DNA from: Flaccisagitta enflata
Lineage: Eukaryota > Chaetognatha > Sagittoidea > Aphragmophora
DNA: 64,000 nt
Direction of reading: 5' to 3'
Assembly: GCA_965153355.1 (NCBI GenBank)
Contig: OZ231126.1
Coordinates: forward strand, 6,448,001 to 6,512,000
How positions within the stretch are numbered: position 1 is the stretch's first letter; every line of letters starts with the position of its first letter. Made by a program: the position numbers and the translations under genes. The notes under the pieces were generated by a model. It saw only the letters and a program-made list of their open reading frames with translations. It did no database searches and had not been told where the DNA came from. Below, one piece after another: positions 48,752 to 61,473 of this stretch.

Positions 48752-49503
48752 CAGGGAATACCCCGCCAAAAGAAACAAAAGAAAACGACATAATTCTATG
48801 TTGGAAAAAGATATTTCAAATCTGAAAAAAATGTTAGAAAGCACTGTAAAAACGATTTTATCCTGTTCTGATACATTCCAACCTCCTAACGGTTTTGCCC
48901 CTCCATAGAATGTGTTTTAAAAACATTCATTTTGAAAAAAATAATTTTATCAAATTTCTCTCATTTAAAGCAGCTGAACCTTTCATCTTTAATTCAATAT
49001 CATTTCCAAACAAATTGAGCTAAATACATGATATTGGGCTCATATTAAAGATAACTCAGATAATTTTATAAAATTGTTGGAACAGATACAGTGGGAACGT
49101 TTCAAATCAAGAAAACTGTTTTTTTTTTCACCACTTCCAATAAGTTGCTCAAAAAAGATGGATCCTCTAAGTTGTCTTCATTTGTCCAAATGTTTAATTT
49201 TTAAAACAAAGTGAGCATATCTAAAATTTTAATTGAATTTGTATCAAGTTTGGTAAAATCCTACAATTTTTTGTTCAATATCTTAATGGGAACCACTAAT
49301 TTTATGTTCAAAACCATTAGAAAAAAAGCTGTAGTTTTTCAAAACGATGTGAGCACTAAGTAGTTCTTCCTCATAGACTCTGAACTGAACAGTAAAAAAT
49401 CGTTTTTTAAGAGATCTCTGGATCTTTTTACAAAATTGATCTACTATCTCTAAAAGCAAAGTTATGTCGTTTTCTTTTGTTTCATTTGGCGCGGTATTCC
49501 CTG
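48752..49503. mobile_element. 752-bp foldback element with TA target site, Tc1/mariner-like
   Basis: The inverted ends CAGGGAATACCCCGCC and GGCGCGGTATTCCCTG are flanked by TA on both sides (48750-48751 and 49504-49505). Long subterminal inverted similarity continues (AAAGAAACAAAAGAAAACGAC at left, GTCGTTTTCTTTTGTTTC at right). It encodes no transposase. The two flanks are also similar to each other over ~38 bp. Confidence 0.7.
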
Positions 49504-49505
49504 TA

Positions 49506-49940
49506 TTGTCCCGTTGTTATCGTACTATTATTGTATCATTGTACAATTGTCGTTATTCGGATTTATCGAGTGGAGACTCGTGGACGAATGTCACGGAAGC
49601 TCACTGGGCGGTCGCTCAGCGGGCGAGCTCCGATAAAGGACGATGTTTATACTAAACCCAGTTTTACCAAAATGAAAAAAAAACCCAAAAAGATCGTGAA
49701 ACTGGATGTCATGATTATGACGATGATGAAAAAGACGAGTATGACGATAACGAAAATGAAACTGTAGATGATAATGATGACAATTTTGATGATAATAATG
49801 TTATTGATGATGATGACAATACTGAAACAAATAATGATGCAGATTTTTTTTTGCTCTTCAATATAATCGGGCCGAGAAAGTTAATTCAGCCTAGCATCAT
49901 TCAATTTTTTTCAATTTCATGACTTTCCCCCTCCCAAAAG
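49506..49940. other. no gene seen; GAT/GAC-rich low complexity
   Basis: A GATGAT/GATGAC-rich stretch at about 49700-49840. Nothing else is recognised. Confidence 0.5.
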
Positions 49941-50064
49941 AACAAGGCCTAGTAGGCCAATAAGGTGCGACGTGTGGATCGTCGAACGAATGCGTTACCC
50001 GACCAACCAACCAACCGACCAACGGACACAGCCAGTTAAAGAGGTGCTTTGTCGCACCTAAAAA
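49941..50064 (-). mobile_element. family A element, AGGTGCGAC subfamily, complete
   Basis: A 124-bp copy: AACAAGGCCTAGTAGGCCAA, TAAGGTGCGACGTGTGGATC, a CCAACCGACC core, AGCCAGTTAAAG, hairpin AGGTGC-TTTGTC-GCACCT, AAAAA. Confidence 0.8.
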
Positions 50065-50229
50065 GAAGAGCAGCTCAGTAGTCAGTCCGCGACTAAAAAT
50101 GGATTTGAGGGCAACAAAAATTAAAAGAAATATTTTTTCTTAGATCCTTTTTTTTGCAATCGCGATGAAGGAGAAGTGAGGTGAACTTTGGCACTTTTCA
50201 CGATCTAAACTGCCTCCTCTTTCTCTCTT

Positions 50230-50505
50230 AACAAGCCCGACCGGGCAAAGATGCGTCCGGACTGTGTTTCTGCGTGAATTGATCATGTGACATACATGGA
50301 GAGACAGATGGATGAACAGTCGGGTGAAACGACTGAGTAGTAGAGGAGGCTCTCAAAACATGTTGGTTGATCATTTGTTTCAGTGAAGAATCTCACCGTG
50401 GCCAAAAACAGCCGAGAAACGCGGTTTTTGCACAGGCGTAACGGACCGACGGACCGACGGACCGACGGACGGACGGACGGACACACCCTCTTATAGATAG
50501 CCCGA
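50230..50505 (-). mobile_element. family A element, ATGCGTCC subfamily, hairpin end lost
   Basis: AACAAGCCCGACCGGGCAAA, GATGCGTCCGGACTGTG, then the GGACCGAC core and ACACCCTCTTATAGA, where it stops before the hairpin. Confidence 0.7.
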
Positions 50506-50586
50506 TATATGAAATGCAAGTCAATGCCAATGGTGCAATTTTCCTTCGAATAGTCTTTTTTTCTATCTATCCGTCTGTCTATCGCT

Positions 50587-51205
<619 letters not shown>

Positions 51206-51808
51206 ACAGGGTGTCCAATAAATTTGGTAAAATCATTATTGCACAAAAACTATACATCTAGATGACCTGGTAAGCTGAAATTTGGTATGTACCCTCCCAA
51301 TCAGTTCTATTACATGTTATAATGCATGGTTTTTCATGAGGACTTCCCTGGTTTAAACAGGAAAGAGTAATGCCCAAGACCAATTTTCCAATTTTACGGG
51401 ATTTTTACCAGTGAAAAGTGGTAAAGGAGAGCGACCATATGGTTAACTATGACATCAAATTTAGTTTCCTAATAAGGTCAACAAATAAGGGGATATACAT
51501 TATTGAAGCAGGACTGCCCTACTGACTCAAATTTGGATCAATGCATTGAAAAAAATCCGCTGAAATCATCCAAAAGATACCATCTATTTCCCTCAGTCTA
51601 TCAAAGCCAATTTTCTCAGGACCACTGCAGATGAACATTTCCTGCCTTGTGCAGATCTCATTTGATGGATTCTTGCTGCCCGTGTGGTAAGGAATATTCA
51701 TAAACAACCAACCCTCATGTTTAACCCTTTTTTCAACTGAAACAATCATCTAGGAATAGTTTTTGGATGTTCTTTTTTAAATTTTACCAAATTTATTGGA
51801 CACCCTGT
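51206..51808. mobile_element. 603-bp TIR element with TA target duplication, Tc1/mariner-like MITE
   Basis: ~28-bp inverted ends begin ACAGGGTGTCCAATAAATTT. TA duplications are at 51204-51205 and 51809-51810. Short frames inside show no transposase motif. The ends resemble those of 48752-49503 (CAGGG start, TA target). Confidence 0.8.
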
Positions 51809-51812
51809 TATT

Positions 51813-51861
51813 GTGTTCCACGATAGTGGAACACTAATTGTGTTCCACGATAGTGGAACAC
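51813..51861. repeat. tandem pair of perfect hairpins
   Basis: GTGTTCCAC-GATA-GTGGAACAC (9-bp stem) occurs twice, at 51813-51834 and 51840-51861. It is followed by CTCCGTCTGTACGTTCG and a long minisatellite. CGTGGAACAC recurs at the far side (about 54504), so this may be the terminal hairpin of a very large family A-like element. Confidence 0.7.
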
Positions 51862-51894
51862 TAAATATTGGGAGTTTCTCCGTCTGTACGTTCG

Positions 51895-54138
51895 TACGTA
51901 TGTCACACAACACAGATTTCTCCAGTGTATGATGTATGTCACACCACCCAGTTTTCTCCGATGTATGTCACACAGCCCAAAATTCTCCAATGTATGTCAC
52001 ATCACCCAATTTTCTCCGATGTATGTCACACAGCCCAGAATTCTCCAATGTATGTCACACCACCTAATTTTCTCCGATGTATGTCACACAGCCCAGAATT
52101 CTCCAATGTATGTCACACCACCCAGTTTTCTCCAATGTATGTCACACAGCCCAAAATTCTCCAATGTATGTCACACCACCCAGTTTTCTCCGATGTATGT
52201 CACACAGCCCCGAATTCTCCAATGTATGTCGCACTACCCAATTTTCTCCGATGTAAGTCACACAGCCCAAAATTCTCCAATGTATGTCACACCACCCAGT
52301 TTTCTTCGATGTATGTCACACAGACCAAAATTCTCCGATGTATGTCACACCACCCAGTTTTCTCCAATGTATGTCACACAGCCCAAAATTCTCTGATGAT
52401 TGTCACACCACCTAGTTTTCTCCGATGTATGTCACACAGCCCAGAATACTCTGATGTATGTCACACCACCCAGTTTTCTCCGATGTATGTCACACAGCCC
52501 AGAATTCTCCAATGTATGTCACACTACCCAGTTTTCTCCAATGTATGTCAAACAGCCAAGAATATACCGATGTATTTCACACCACCCAGTTTTCTCCAAT
52601 GTATGAAAAGTGGAACAATATCCCTCGCTATACCCAAACTGAAATAAATGGAAGAGGGCCTTGTGAACCCTCACTGACTAGTTAATACGCGCACCACTCC
52701 TAGTTTTCCGTAAAACCAAATCTGAACAACACTCCTTCTCAATCTAACCCAAAAGCAAAATACTTACCAAAAGAAGTCACACAGCGCAGAATTCTCCGAT
52801 GTATGTCACACCACCCAGTTTTCTCCGATGTATGTCACACAGCCCAGAATTCTCCGATGTATGTCACACCACCCAGTTTTCTCCAATGTATGTCACACAG
52901 CTCAGAATTCTCCAATGTATGTCACACCACCCAGTTTTCTCCGATGTATGTCACACAGCCCAGAATTCTTCCATGTATGTCACATTACCCAGTTTTCTCC
53001 GATGTATGTCACACAGCCCAGAATTCCCAGATGTATGTCACACACCACCCAATTTTCTCCAATGTATGTCACACAGCCCAGAATTCTTCCATGTATGTCA
53101 CATTATCCAGTTTTCTCCGATGTATGTCACACAGCCCAGAATTCTTGGATGTATGTCACACCACCCAGTTTTCTCCGATGTATGTTACACAGCCCAGAAT
53201 TCCCAGATGTATGTCACACACCACCCAATTTTCTCCAATGTATGTCACACAGCCCAGAATTCTCCAATGTATGTCACACCACCCAGTTTTTTCCAATGTA
53301 TTTCACACCACCCAGTTTTCTCCAATGTTTGTCACACAGCCCAGGATTTTCTGATGTATGTCACACCACCCAGTTTTCTCCGATGTTTGTCACACAGCCC
53401 AGAATTATCCAACGTATGTCACACCACCCAGTTTTCTCGGAATATCTGTCACACCAACCAGTTTTTGCCGAATGTCCGTCACACCACCCAGTTTTCTCCA
53501 AATGTCTGTCACGCCACCCAATTTTCTCCCATGTATGTTACACAGCCCAGATTTCTCCAATGTATGTCACACCACCTAGTTTTCTCCAATGTATGTCACG
53601 CAGCCCGGAATTCTTTGATGTATGTAAGTTGGACAACATTACTACTCAACCCTACTTTACTTAAGGATGAGAGCCTTTGGAGCTCTCACTGGTGTTTAAT
53701 CCGGACCCATCGCAACTATCCTTAGTATTCAAAATAATATGTCACGCAGCCCAGTTTTCTCCAATGTCTGTCACACAGCCAAGAATTTTTCAATATATGT
53801 CACACAGCCCAGAATTCTCCGATGTATTTCACACCACCCAGTTTTCTCCGATACGTGTCACACAGCCCAAAATTCTCCCATATATGTCACACCACCCAGT
53901 TTTCTCCGATGTATGTAACAGAGCCCAGAATTCTCCGATGTATGTCACACAGCCCAGAATTCTCCAATATATGTCACACCACCCAGTTTTTGCCAATGTA
54001 TGTCACACAGTCCAGAATTCTCTGATGTATGTCACACCACTCAGTTTTTCTCCAATGTATATCACACAGCCCTGTATTCTTTGATGTATGTCTCACCACC
54101 CAGTTTGTTCCAATGTATGTCACACAACCCTGCTTTCT

Positions 54139-54140
<2 letters not shown>
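51895..54140. repeat. 29/58-bp minisatellite
   Basis: Alternating 29-bp halves, CAGTTTTCTCCGATGTATGTCACACAGCC and CAGAATTCTCCAATGTATGTCACACCACC in essence, run for about 2.2 kb with two interruptions: 52605-52785, and 53625-53745 (a reversed copy of the AAGGATAGTTG repeat). It stays open in several frames (YVTQPRILQCMSHHPVFSDV), which is a property of the repeat. Confidence 0.9.
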
Positions 54141-54197
<57 letters not shown>

Positions 54198-54415
54198 AAC
54201 ATACACACACACACACACACACACACTCACAGGCGGCAGTGGGACCGCCCACAGGCGGCAGTGGGACTACCCACAGGTGGCAGTGGGACCGCCCGCAGGC
54301 GGCAGTGGGGCCGCCCACAGGCGGCAGTGGGACCACCCAAAGGCGGCAGTGAAGCCGCCCATATGGCAGTGAGGTTGCCCATGGATGGTGGTTAGGCCGC
54401 CCACAGGCGGCCTTT
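54141..54415. repeat. (CA)n followed by ~22-bp minisatellite
   Basis: Imperfect (CA)n at 54141-54230, then about eight units of ACAGGCGGCAGTGGGACCGCCC. Confidence 0.85.
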
Positions 54416-55214
54416 ATCTACAACACAGATTTGTCTGGTTATTATTATCAGATTTGTCATATGAATTATTGCCTATCTTTTTCACGCCAAAGCAAGTTTT
54501 CGTGGAACACCATATGGCGAACGCCACTAGTTTACCACCGAATCTGTACTCCTGAGCCGAAATCCTTTTCCAAGGCAAACCAAGTTATGACTTTGTAGAT
54601 TCAATTATTCCAACACTTAGTTACCACTTTGTCTACGTCGGACAGGTCCTTGTGTCCTTCACTCAGTCCCAGTCCCAGTCCCAGACTCCCAGTCCTGATC
54701 CTACAACTTTCGGACGGTTAACGGTTCGTCTGCTTACTGCTCACGTCCAAATTGAACTGAACTTTGCTGTGTGTGTATCCGGCCTGAATGTTTGCTTGTA
54801 GTACAGATTAACGGACGGTCTGAAAGAGTATCCTTTTGTAAAGTTTCACTCTGGCAAATAATTACATATTTACGCGACCATACAATCTCAAAACCACTTT
54901 ATTAAATTTCTAGACCGTTTGAAAGCCCTTCAAAAGTTCTTTCATATGGCGCAATTCTGGCATTTCTTTTTTTTTTTTGTCGTTTGAAAATGGCATTACG
55001 TAATATAAACTTCTAAACGGTTTGAGGCATTAGACATATTTGCATTAGTAAAATGGTCTTTCACTTCGACGAACTGTATCTGCTAAACCGTTTGAGATAC
55101 AGGCTAATGGGATTGGTCTGGAATATAAGATCTTTTTAAAATCTTCAAGATCATTTTGTCTGCTAAAAGTTTTAAAGACTCTACATGTTTTATCGACTTA
55201 TACAAAGGTGATAC
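54416..55214. other. no gene seen; decayed repeat copies
   Basis: About 54720-54790 ends GTGTGTATCCGGCCTG (a family A end). 54830-55030 is a diverged copy of the CATATGGCGCAATTCTGGCA repeat seen at 33160 and 37640. (CAGTCC)n occurs near 54665. Confidence 0.5.
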
Positions 55215-55385
55215 TTTTTTTTGTCCGTCTATCCGCTTGTCCGTGGACATGAGTCAAAGAGTACGAAAACAAGTATTTTAGCTGGTTTTAGTGTATGTGT
55301 GGAAAGCATGGGATGTGGATTGGGGTAGGATGCTCCTGCCCACCCGTCCACAACGATAATGTGACCCCGCATCACTTGTTTAGAT
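55215..55385 (+). mobile_element. family A-like element, same subfamily as 5015-5214
   Basis: TTTTTTTTGTCCGTCTATCC starts it and TGCTCCTGCCCACCCGTCC, ACAACGATAATGTGACCCCG and CATCACTTGTT end it. The tail matches the element in the PEPCK intron. Confidence 0.5.
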
Positions 55386-55579
55386 TCATGGAGTATATTA
55401 TCTCATGTTATAATTTCAAAGTGACTGAAGAGGAAGGAATGGAAGTACCCTCGATAAGCCTGAAAACATAACGTTTGGGTAAACCTGCAACGCTGATTCT
55501 AAAAATCATAGGCGTTTCCTTGCCAACCATTGCCAACCGTTTGAAAAAAGTCATGTCTGACTTGTGAGGGTGACAGCCT

Positions 55580-55965
55580 CATATCTAGTTGGTCAAAAAT
55601 CTGATAAACGCTTGTAAATGTGTGTGAGTAGGCATTGGCAGTAATGCAGAAGCTATTTTGTCAATGGGCAGGGGCAGAGATGCAATATGCCTAAGAAGCA
55701 AATTTTTGGCAGTTGATCGGACAGACTGATCAACAGATGGACACAGCGACAGATAGAACAGCTTTAGTTGCGTGCAGGTATGCAAAGTTGTTAATATGGG
55801 AGGCCAATCAGGTTTTTTGACAGGGGCAGCGACCTGTAAGTTACCCAAAATCAACAAACGTGGCAAACGGACAGACTGCTGGATGATGGGTGGACAGATG
55901 GACGGATGGATAGAGGGACCAACAGGTGGTTGACGTAGTTGTGTAGCACGCGACCTAAAACAAGA
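55580..55965 (-). mobile_element. decayed family A copies
   Basis: Two partial copies in reverse: one near 55640-55765 (GGGCAGGGGCAGAGATGC to GCTTTAGTTGCGTGC) and one near 55800-55965 (GACAGGGGCAGCG, GGACGGATGG core, GTAGCACGCGACCTAAAAC). Confidence 0.45.
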
Positions 55966-56204
55966 TTTCCATAGCTTCTCATATTCGTTCTTGAAAATCA
56001 AACCAGCACTGAACAACTGCTCTAAGTCAACAGTTCCGTCTTACATTCCAGATGAAATCAGCTTGAAACGTTTATTTTTGAAATGAAAATTATTGTATGA
56101 TCACTTCACCCCCCTCCACACAAATACAAACTCAAACAATATTTGATACAGAGATTGCGATGGGTGCTAAGTGAAACAAATCATCTATGTAGTAGTGGCT
56201 ATCT

Positions 56205-56221
56205 AATTGTTGTTGCTGTCG

Positions 56222-56296
<75 letters not shown>

Positions 56297-56552
56297 TTGT
56301 TGTATTCTGTAAGAAGATTTGGAGTTTCAGCGCCACCATGGCCACGATAGACTTGATGGTAACCGCAATCATCTCCATGCAGCAGTCAGTTGACGCCAAT
56401 CGGATATTATGTTACCTGGAAGAGAAAAGTGTGAATATTCAGACGCGTTGAAGAACATGGTTGCGCTGAAACAAAAGTTGTAAAACAGTAAAATACTGTT
56501 GGCGCTTTTGTTATTGTTCTTTTTACTGTTGTTGTCGTTGTCTGTTGTTTGT

Positions 56553-56583
<31 letters not shown>

Positions 56584-56585
56584 CG

Positions 56586-56642
<57 letters not shown>

Positions 56643-57017
56643 GTTATTTGTTTGTTGTTGTTGATGTCTTTATCTGTTGTTGTCTGTTATTTGTTTGTTG
56701 TTGTTGATGTCTTTATCTGTTGTTGTCTGGTGTTTGTTTGTTTTGGTTGTTGTCTGTTTTTGTTGTGTTTGTTGTTTTTTCTTTGTTTTTTTTTTATGTC
56801 TGTTGTTTGTTGTTTGTTGTTGCTGTTGTCGTTGTCTGTTGTTTGTTGTCTGTTGTTTGTTTGTTGTTGCTTGTTGTTGTCGCTGCTGTTGTCGTTGTTG
56901 TTGTCGCTGTTGTTGTCGCCGTCGCTGTCGCTTGTCGCTGTTGTCGCGGGTTGTCGCCGCGGTCGCCGTTGTCGCTGTCGCCGTTGTCGCCGCGCCGCCG
57001 CTTGCCGTCGCTGTCGC

Positions 57018-57048
<31 letters not shown>

Positions 57049-57245
57049 GCCGCCGCTGCCGCTGTTGTTGCCGCTGACGCTGTCGTTGCGTCGCTGACGC
57101 TGTCGCTGACGCTGTTGCTGACGCTGTTGTTGACGCTGTTGCTGACATTGTTGCTGACATTGCTGCGTTGTTGTTGACGTTGCTGCTGGACGTTGTTGCT
57201 GACGTTGTTGTTGACTGCTGCTGTTGTTGTTGTTGCTGTTGTTGC

Positions 57246-57309
<64 letters not shown>

Positions 57310-57330
57310 GGGTTGTTGTTATTGTTGTCA
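56205..57330. repeat. (GTT)n and derived trinucleotide tract
   Basis: Perfect (TTG)n at 56215-56293 and 57240-57310. Between them lies a patchwork of TTG, TCG and GCC triplets. It keeps many frames open (polyVal, polyLeu, polyGln, polyArg), none of which has the composition of a gene. Confidence 0.9.
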
Positions 57331-58428
57331 TTAACGTTACCGTTTTCTTCGTCTTTATCTTTTCGTCGTCGTCTTCGTCATCATCATCACCGTCATTGCC
57401 ATCGTCATCGTCGTTCTCACGGCAACATCGCGATCGTCGTTGCATTGTCAGCTTCCTCTGCACCGTCGACTTCTCCGTTATCATCGTAATCGCCATTGTT
57501 TGGAGTTTAGTTATTAGTTATTTAGTAAAAGAGGTCGAGTCTTCGAAATAAACGCAAGCAGAAAAAAAGAAAAACTGGAGAGAAAGAAAAATATGTGGTT
57601 GCAGTCTTGTAAGAACGACTTTTGAGAGAAGGAAATGATTCTTCGCAGAGATTTTTTGTCTAATTTTTTACTCAGAAACACAAATTGATGACGTATTAGA
57701 GTCAAGACACTACGATATACTGATGGGAATGTTACACTGGCCCTACATAATGAGTGGATCAAGGATTCGATAGAGCTATTGTCAGACAACAAAAGTATGT
57801 CATAAAAAATTTTTGGGTGAAATAAGTACAACTAAAGGTGCGCCACCGAGACATTTGAATGTATGGTTAGAAAACAATGGAAAAGGGCTTCCTTTTCATG
57901 TATTCAAATCAGACGGTGGCGCACTCTTTGTATGACTTCTTACATTTATCTTGAAGTAGGAGATTGGGGTGGGACTCCCATGACCATGGCAAGATTCGGG
58001 GTGCCTCTAGGAGTCATCTAATATGCCTATTTGTATACCATACCTTCTCCTGAAATAAAAAGGCTTTATGAAACAAATGTCAAGGATGGACGCACAGGCC
58101 AATCGACACACTGATGACCCGGTGGCGCCACCCAAGTGGTGGGTCGATTGGCCTTCATTAGAAGCCTACAAACCGCGCTCAATAACTGCCTGGTGATTCC
58201 CCGGGTTAGCAACAACCAACAGACCAACCCACCGTCCGGTCCATCCACACACCACCGTATACAGAGTCGCCCGCGCGCTACTACTAAAAACAAGGGCGAA
58301 TAAATAACTCCCTTACGGATATAGATATATCTTCCTTTCTTTCTCTTTCCCATACTTTCATGCATAATTTATTTAGGTGGGTTTTGTCAGAGGCGCGAAG
58401 AGGCAGTTAGTTATCTCCGTTATTTCTA
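57331..58428. other. no gene seen; small hairpin at 57837-57925
   Basis: GTGCGCCACCG at 57838-57848 is perfectly inverted at 57914-57924 (CGGTGGCGCAC), with further partial pairing inside. The rest is unique. Confidence 0.55.
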
Positions 58429-60675
58429 TTTTTAGTCGCGTGCACGCGACTCTACACCTTGCCGTGTCGGTCGGTAGGTCGGTAGGTCGGTAGGTCGGTA
58501 GATCCGTCACATTTTTAAAATTATGACTTTTTAAGGTTTTTAAGGGTAATTTAAGGTACTCTTGAGTATTTCAGGGTACTTTAAGGTACTTCAGGGTACT
58601 TAAGGGTACTTAGGTTATTCTAGGTACTGAAGGTACATTAGGGTATTTTCAGACATTTTTGGGTACTTTTTGGTACTCTTGAGTATTTTTGGGTATTTTT
58701 GGGTATTTTTAAGTATTTTTGGGTATTTTTGGGTATATCTGGGTATCTTTGGCTATTTTTGGGTCTTTTTGGGTAGTTTTGGGTATTTTGGACATATAGG
58801 ATAGGTACTTCTACATGTTTTGAGGTATTTTTGGGTATTTTTGGATATGTGTTTTAAAATATTTCTGGGTATTTTTGGGTATTTTTTGGGTATATTTGGG
58901 TGTCTTTGGGTGTCTTTAGGTGTTTTTGGGTATTTTTGGGTACTTATAGGTTTTCTTGGTATTTTGTGCCTTAGTGGCCTTAAAGCATTAACGCAATGCA
59001 TGAGTGGCCTTAATTGTTAGAGCATGTAAACATAAGCTTCATTAAAGATCCCTTGTAAGTATGTAAGTAAGTATGTAAGAATGTAAGTATGTAATTATGT
59101 AAGTACGTAAGTATGTAAGTATGTGGGTAAGTATGTAAGTATGTAGGTAAGTATGTAAGTAAGTATGTATGTAAGTATGTAAGTAGGTAAGTATGTAAGT
59201 ATGTGAGTATGTAGGTAAGTATGTAAGTATGTAAGTATGTTAGTAGGTATATAAGTAAGTATGTAAGTAAGTATGTAAGTATGTAAGTATGTAAGTATGT
59301 AAGTACGTAAGTATGTAAGTATGTAGGTAAGTATGTAAGTATGTAGGTAAGTATGTATGTATGTAGGTAAGTATGTAAGTATGTAAGTAAGTGTGTAATT
59401 AATTATGCAGGTATGTAAGTATGTAAGTATGTAAGTAGATATGTAAGTATGTAAGTATGTGAGTATGTAGGTAAGTATGTAAGTATGTAAGTAAGTATGT
59501 AAGTATGTAAGTATGTAAGTAAGTATGTAAGCATGTAAGTACGTAAGTATGTAAGTATGTATGTAAGTATGTAAGTATGTTGGTAAGTATGTAAGTAAGT
59601 ATGTATGTAAGTATGTAAGTAGGTAGGTATGTGGGTATGTGAGTATGTAGGTATGTATGTAAGTAAGTATGTAAGTATGTAGGTATGTGGGCATGTGGGT
59701 AAGTATGTAAGCAAGTATGTAAGTATGTTAGTATGTATGTAAGTACGTAAGTATGTAAGTATGTAGGTAAGTATGTAAGTGTATGGGTAAGTATGTAAGT
59801 AAGTATGTAAGCATGTAAGTATGTATGTAAGTATGTAAGTATGAAAGTGGGCATGGTAAGTATGTAAGTATGAAAGTGTAAGTAAGTATGTAAGTATGTA
59901 AGTATGTATGTAAGTACGTAAGTATGTAAGTATGTGAGTATGTAGGTAAGTAAGTATGTAAGTATGTAAGTATGTAAGTATGTAAGTAGGTAAGTGTGTA
60001 AGTATGTGAGTATGTAGGTAAGTATGTAAGTATGTAAGTAAGTATGTGAGTAAGTATGTAGGTATGTAAGTAAGTAAGTAAGCAAGTATGTAAGTAAGTA
60101 TGTAAGTAAGTAGGTATGTAAGTATGTAAATATGTAAGTATGTAAGTATGTAAGTATGTATGTATGTAAGTATGTATGTAAGTATGTAAATATGTAAGTA
60201 TATAAATATGTAAGTATGTAAGTATGTAAGTATGTATGTATGTATGTAAGTAAGTATGTAAATACGTAAGTATGTAAATACGTAAGTATGTAAATACGTA
60301 AGTATGTAAGTATGTATGTAAGTATGTAAGTAAGTATGTAAGTATGTAAGTAAGTATGTAAATATGTAGTATATTTGTAAGTATGTAAGTAAATATGTAA
60401 GTATGTAAGTATGTAAATAAGTAAGTACGTAAGTATGTAAGTAGGTATGTAAGTAAGTATGTAAGTATGTACGTATGTAAATAAGTATGTAAGTATGTAG
60501 TATATATGTAAGTATGTAAGTATGTAAGTATGTAAGTATGTAAGTGTAGTATGTAAGTATGTAGTAAGTATGTAGTATGTTAAGTATGTAGTAGGAAGTT
60601 ATGTAGTTGTGTGTAGTATGAAGTTGTGTACTTTTGTGTAACTTAGCACGCGACTGTTGGCCTGTTGGGCTTGTT
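58429..60675 (+). mobile_element. family A element with a 2.1-kb expanded core
   Basis: TTTTT, hairpin AGTCGCG-TGCA-CGCGACT and a GTCGGTAGGTCGGTAG core start it. Next come ~10-bp units (GGGTATTTTT) at 58540-58960 and (GTAAGTAT)n with variants at 59050-60600. The distal arm AGCACGCGACTG and end GGCCTGTTGGGCTTGTT follow at 60640-60675. The matching ends suggest one element that grew by repeat expansion. Confidence 0.7.
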
Positions 60676-60751
60676 CCTTCGCGACGAAAGGAAAATGTTT
60701 TACTTTTCTTTTAGCAGTTTCTCACCAGTCTTGTCTCGTCGTCGAGGTTTT

Positions 60752-60985
60752 TTTTTATGTCGCGTGCTGTGTGACTCTATAAAACGACTTTCGGTCCGTC
60801 GGTTGGTCCGTCGGTTGGTCCGTCGGTCCTTCGGTTAGGTTGTCCATCTGTCTGTTTGTCACATTTGTTGATTTTGCGAGTTGTTGGCTTCGATGCTGCT
60901 GCCAATGAGCCTCTTGCCCACCTAGTTCTACATCATTGCCCCTGCCCACCCGCACGTGACTAGGTTGCCACAGCTTTTCTTGTTT
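60752..60985 (+). mobile_element. family A element, AGTCGCG subfamily
   Basis: TTTTTATGTCGCGTGCTGTGTGACT in blocks, TCTATAAAACG, a GGTCCGTCGGTT core, TGCCCCTGCCCACCCGCACG, TGACTAGG and the end TTCTTGTTT. Confidence 0.7.
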
Positions 60986-61056
60986 CAAATTTTATTTTGT
61001 CATCGTGGTCTAATTCTTTTACGACTATGACTTGTTTGTAGCATGCACAATGGTGC

Positions 61057-61406
61057 TTTTTGGACGCGTGCTACGAGACTCTTCACCCCGCTTTGTTGGC
61101 CCGTCCGTCTGTCGGTTCGTCCATCTGTCACACTTTACTTTTTTTCCTTTTTAGTCGCGGACAAGCGACTCTATAAGAGGCTTTGTCCGTCCGTCCGTCC
61201 GTTGGTCGGTTGGTCCGTGTTGATCGAGTTGGAAAGTGTGAAAACGCGCATTTCCGCCCCTGCCCACCCGTCCGCGACTGGTATTGGCCGTGTATCCGGC
61301 CTTGTTGTCTTTGTCCTTACTGCTCCTGCCAAAATGATCAAATGACCTCAAATATGGCTCCTGCCTACCCGCACGCGACTGGGATAGCCGTGTATCCAGC
61401 TTTGTG
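61057..61406 (+). mobile_element. family A element split by a nested family A element
   Basis: The outer copy (TTTTTGGACGCGTGCTACGAG start, CCTACCCGCACGCGACTGGG and TGTATCCAGCTTTGTG end) matches the intact reverse copy at 61474-61685 on both sides of the insertion at 61148-61306. Confidence 0.8.
61148..61306 (+). mobile_element. family A element, AGTCGCGGAC type, complete (inner)
   Basis: A 159-bp copy: TTTTT, hairpin AGTCGC-GGACAA-GCGACT, TCTATAAGAGGC, a GTCC core, TGTGAAAACGCGCATTTCCG, CCCACCCGTCCGCGACTGG, TGTATCCGGCCTTGTT. It landed in a T-rich run of the outer element. Confidence 0.85.
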
Positions 61407-61473
61407 CTTCACTTCTTAATCGACTTGGTATAATTATATTGTAAAAAAACTTTGTCTACTTACATTGTGAAAA

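Noticed and set aside
51895-53725. Open frames of 155-308 codons with YVTQPRILQCMSHH repeats
   Set aside because: The 29/58-bp minisatellite is open in several frames at once, with the same text shifted between frames. This is repeat-derived.
56687-57496. 269-codon minus-strand frame rich in Gln and Arg
   Set aside because: It is a direct reading of (GTT)n, TCG and GCC triplets; all other frames are homopolymer-like as well.
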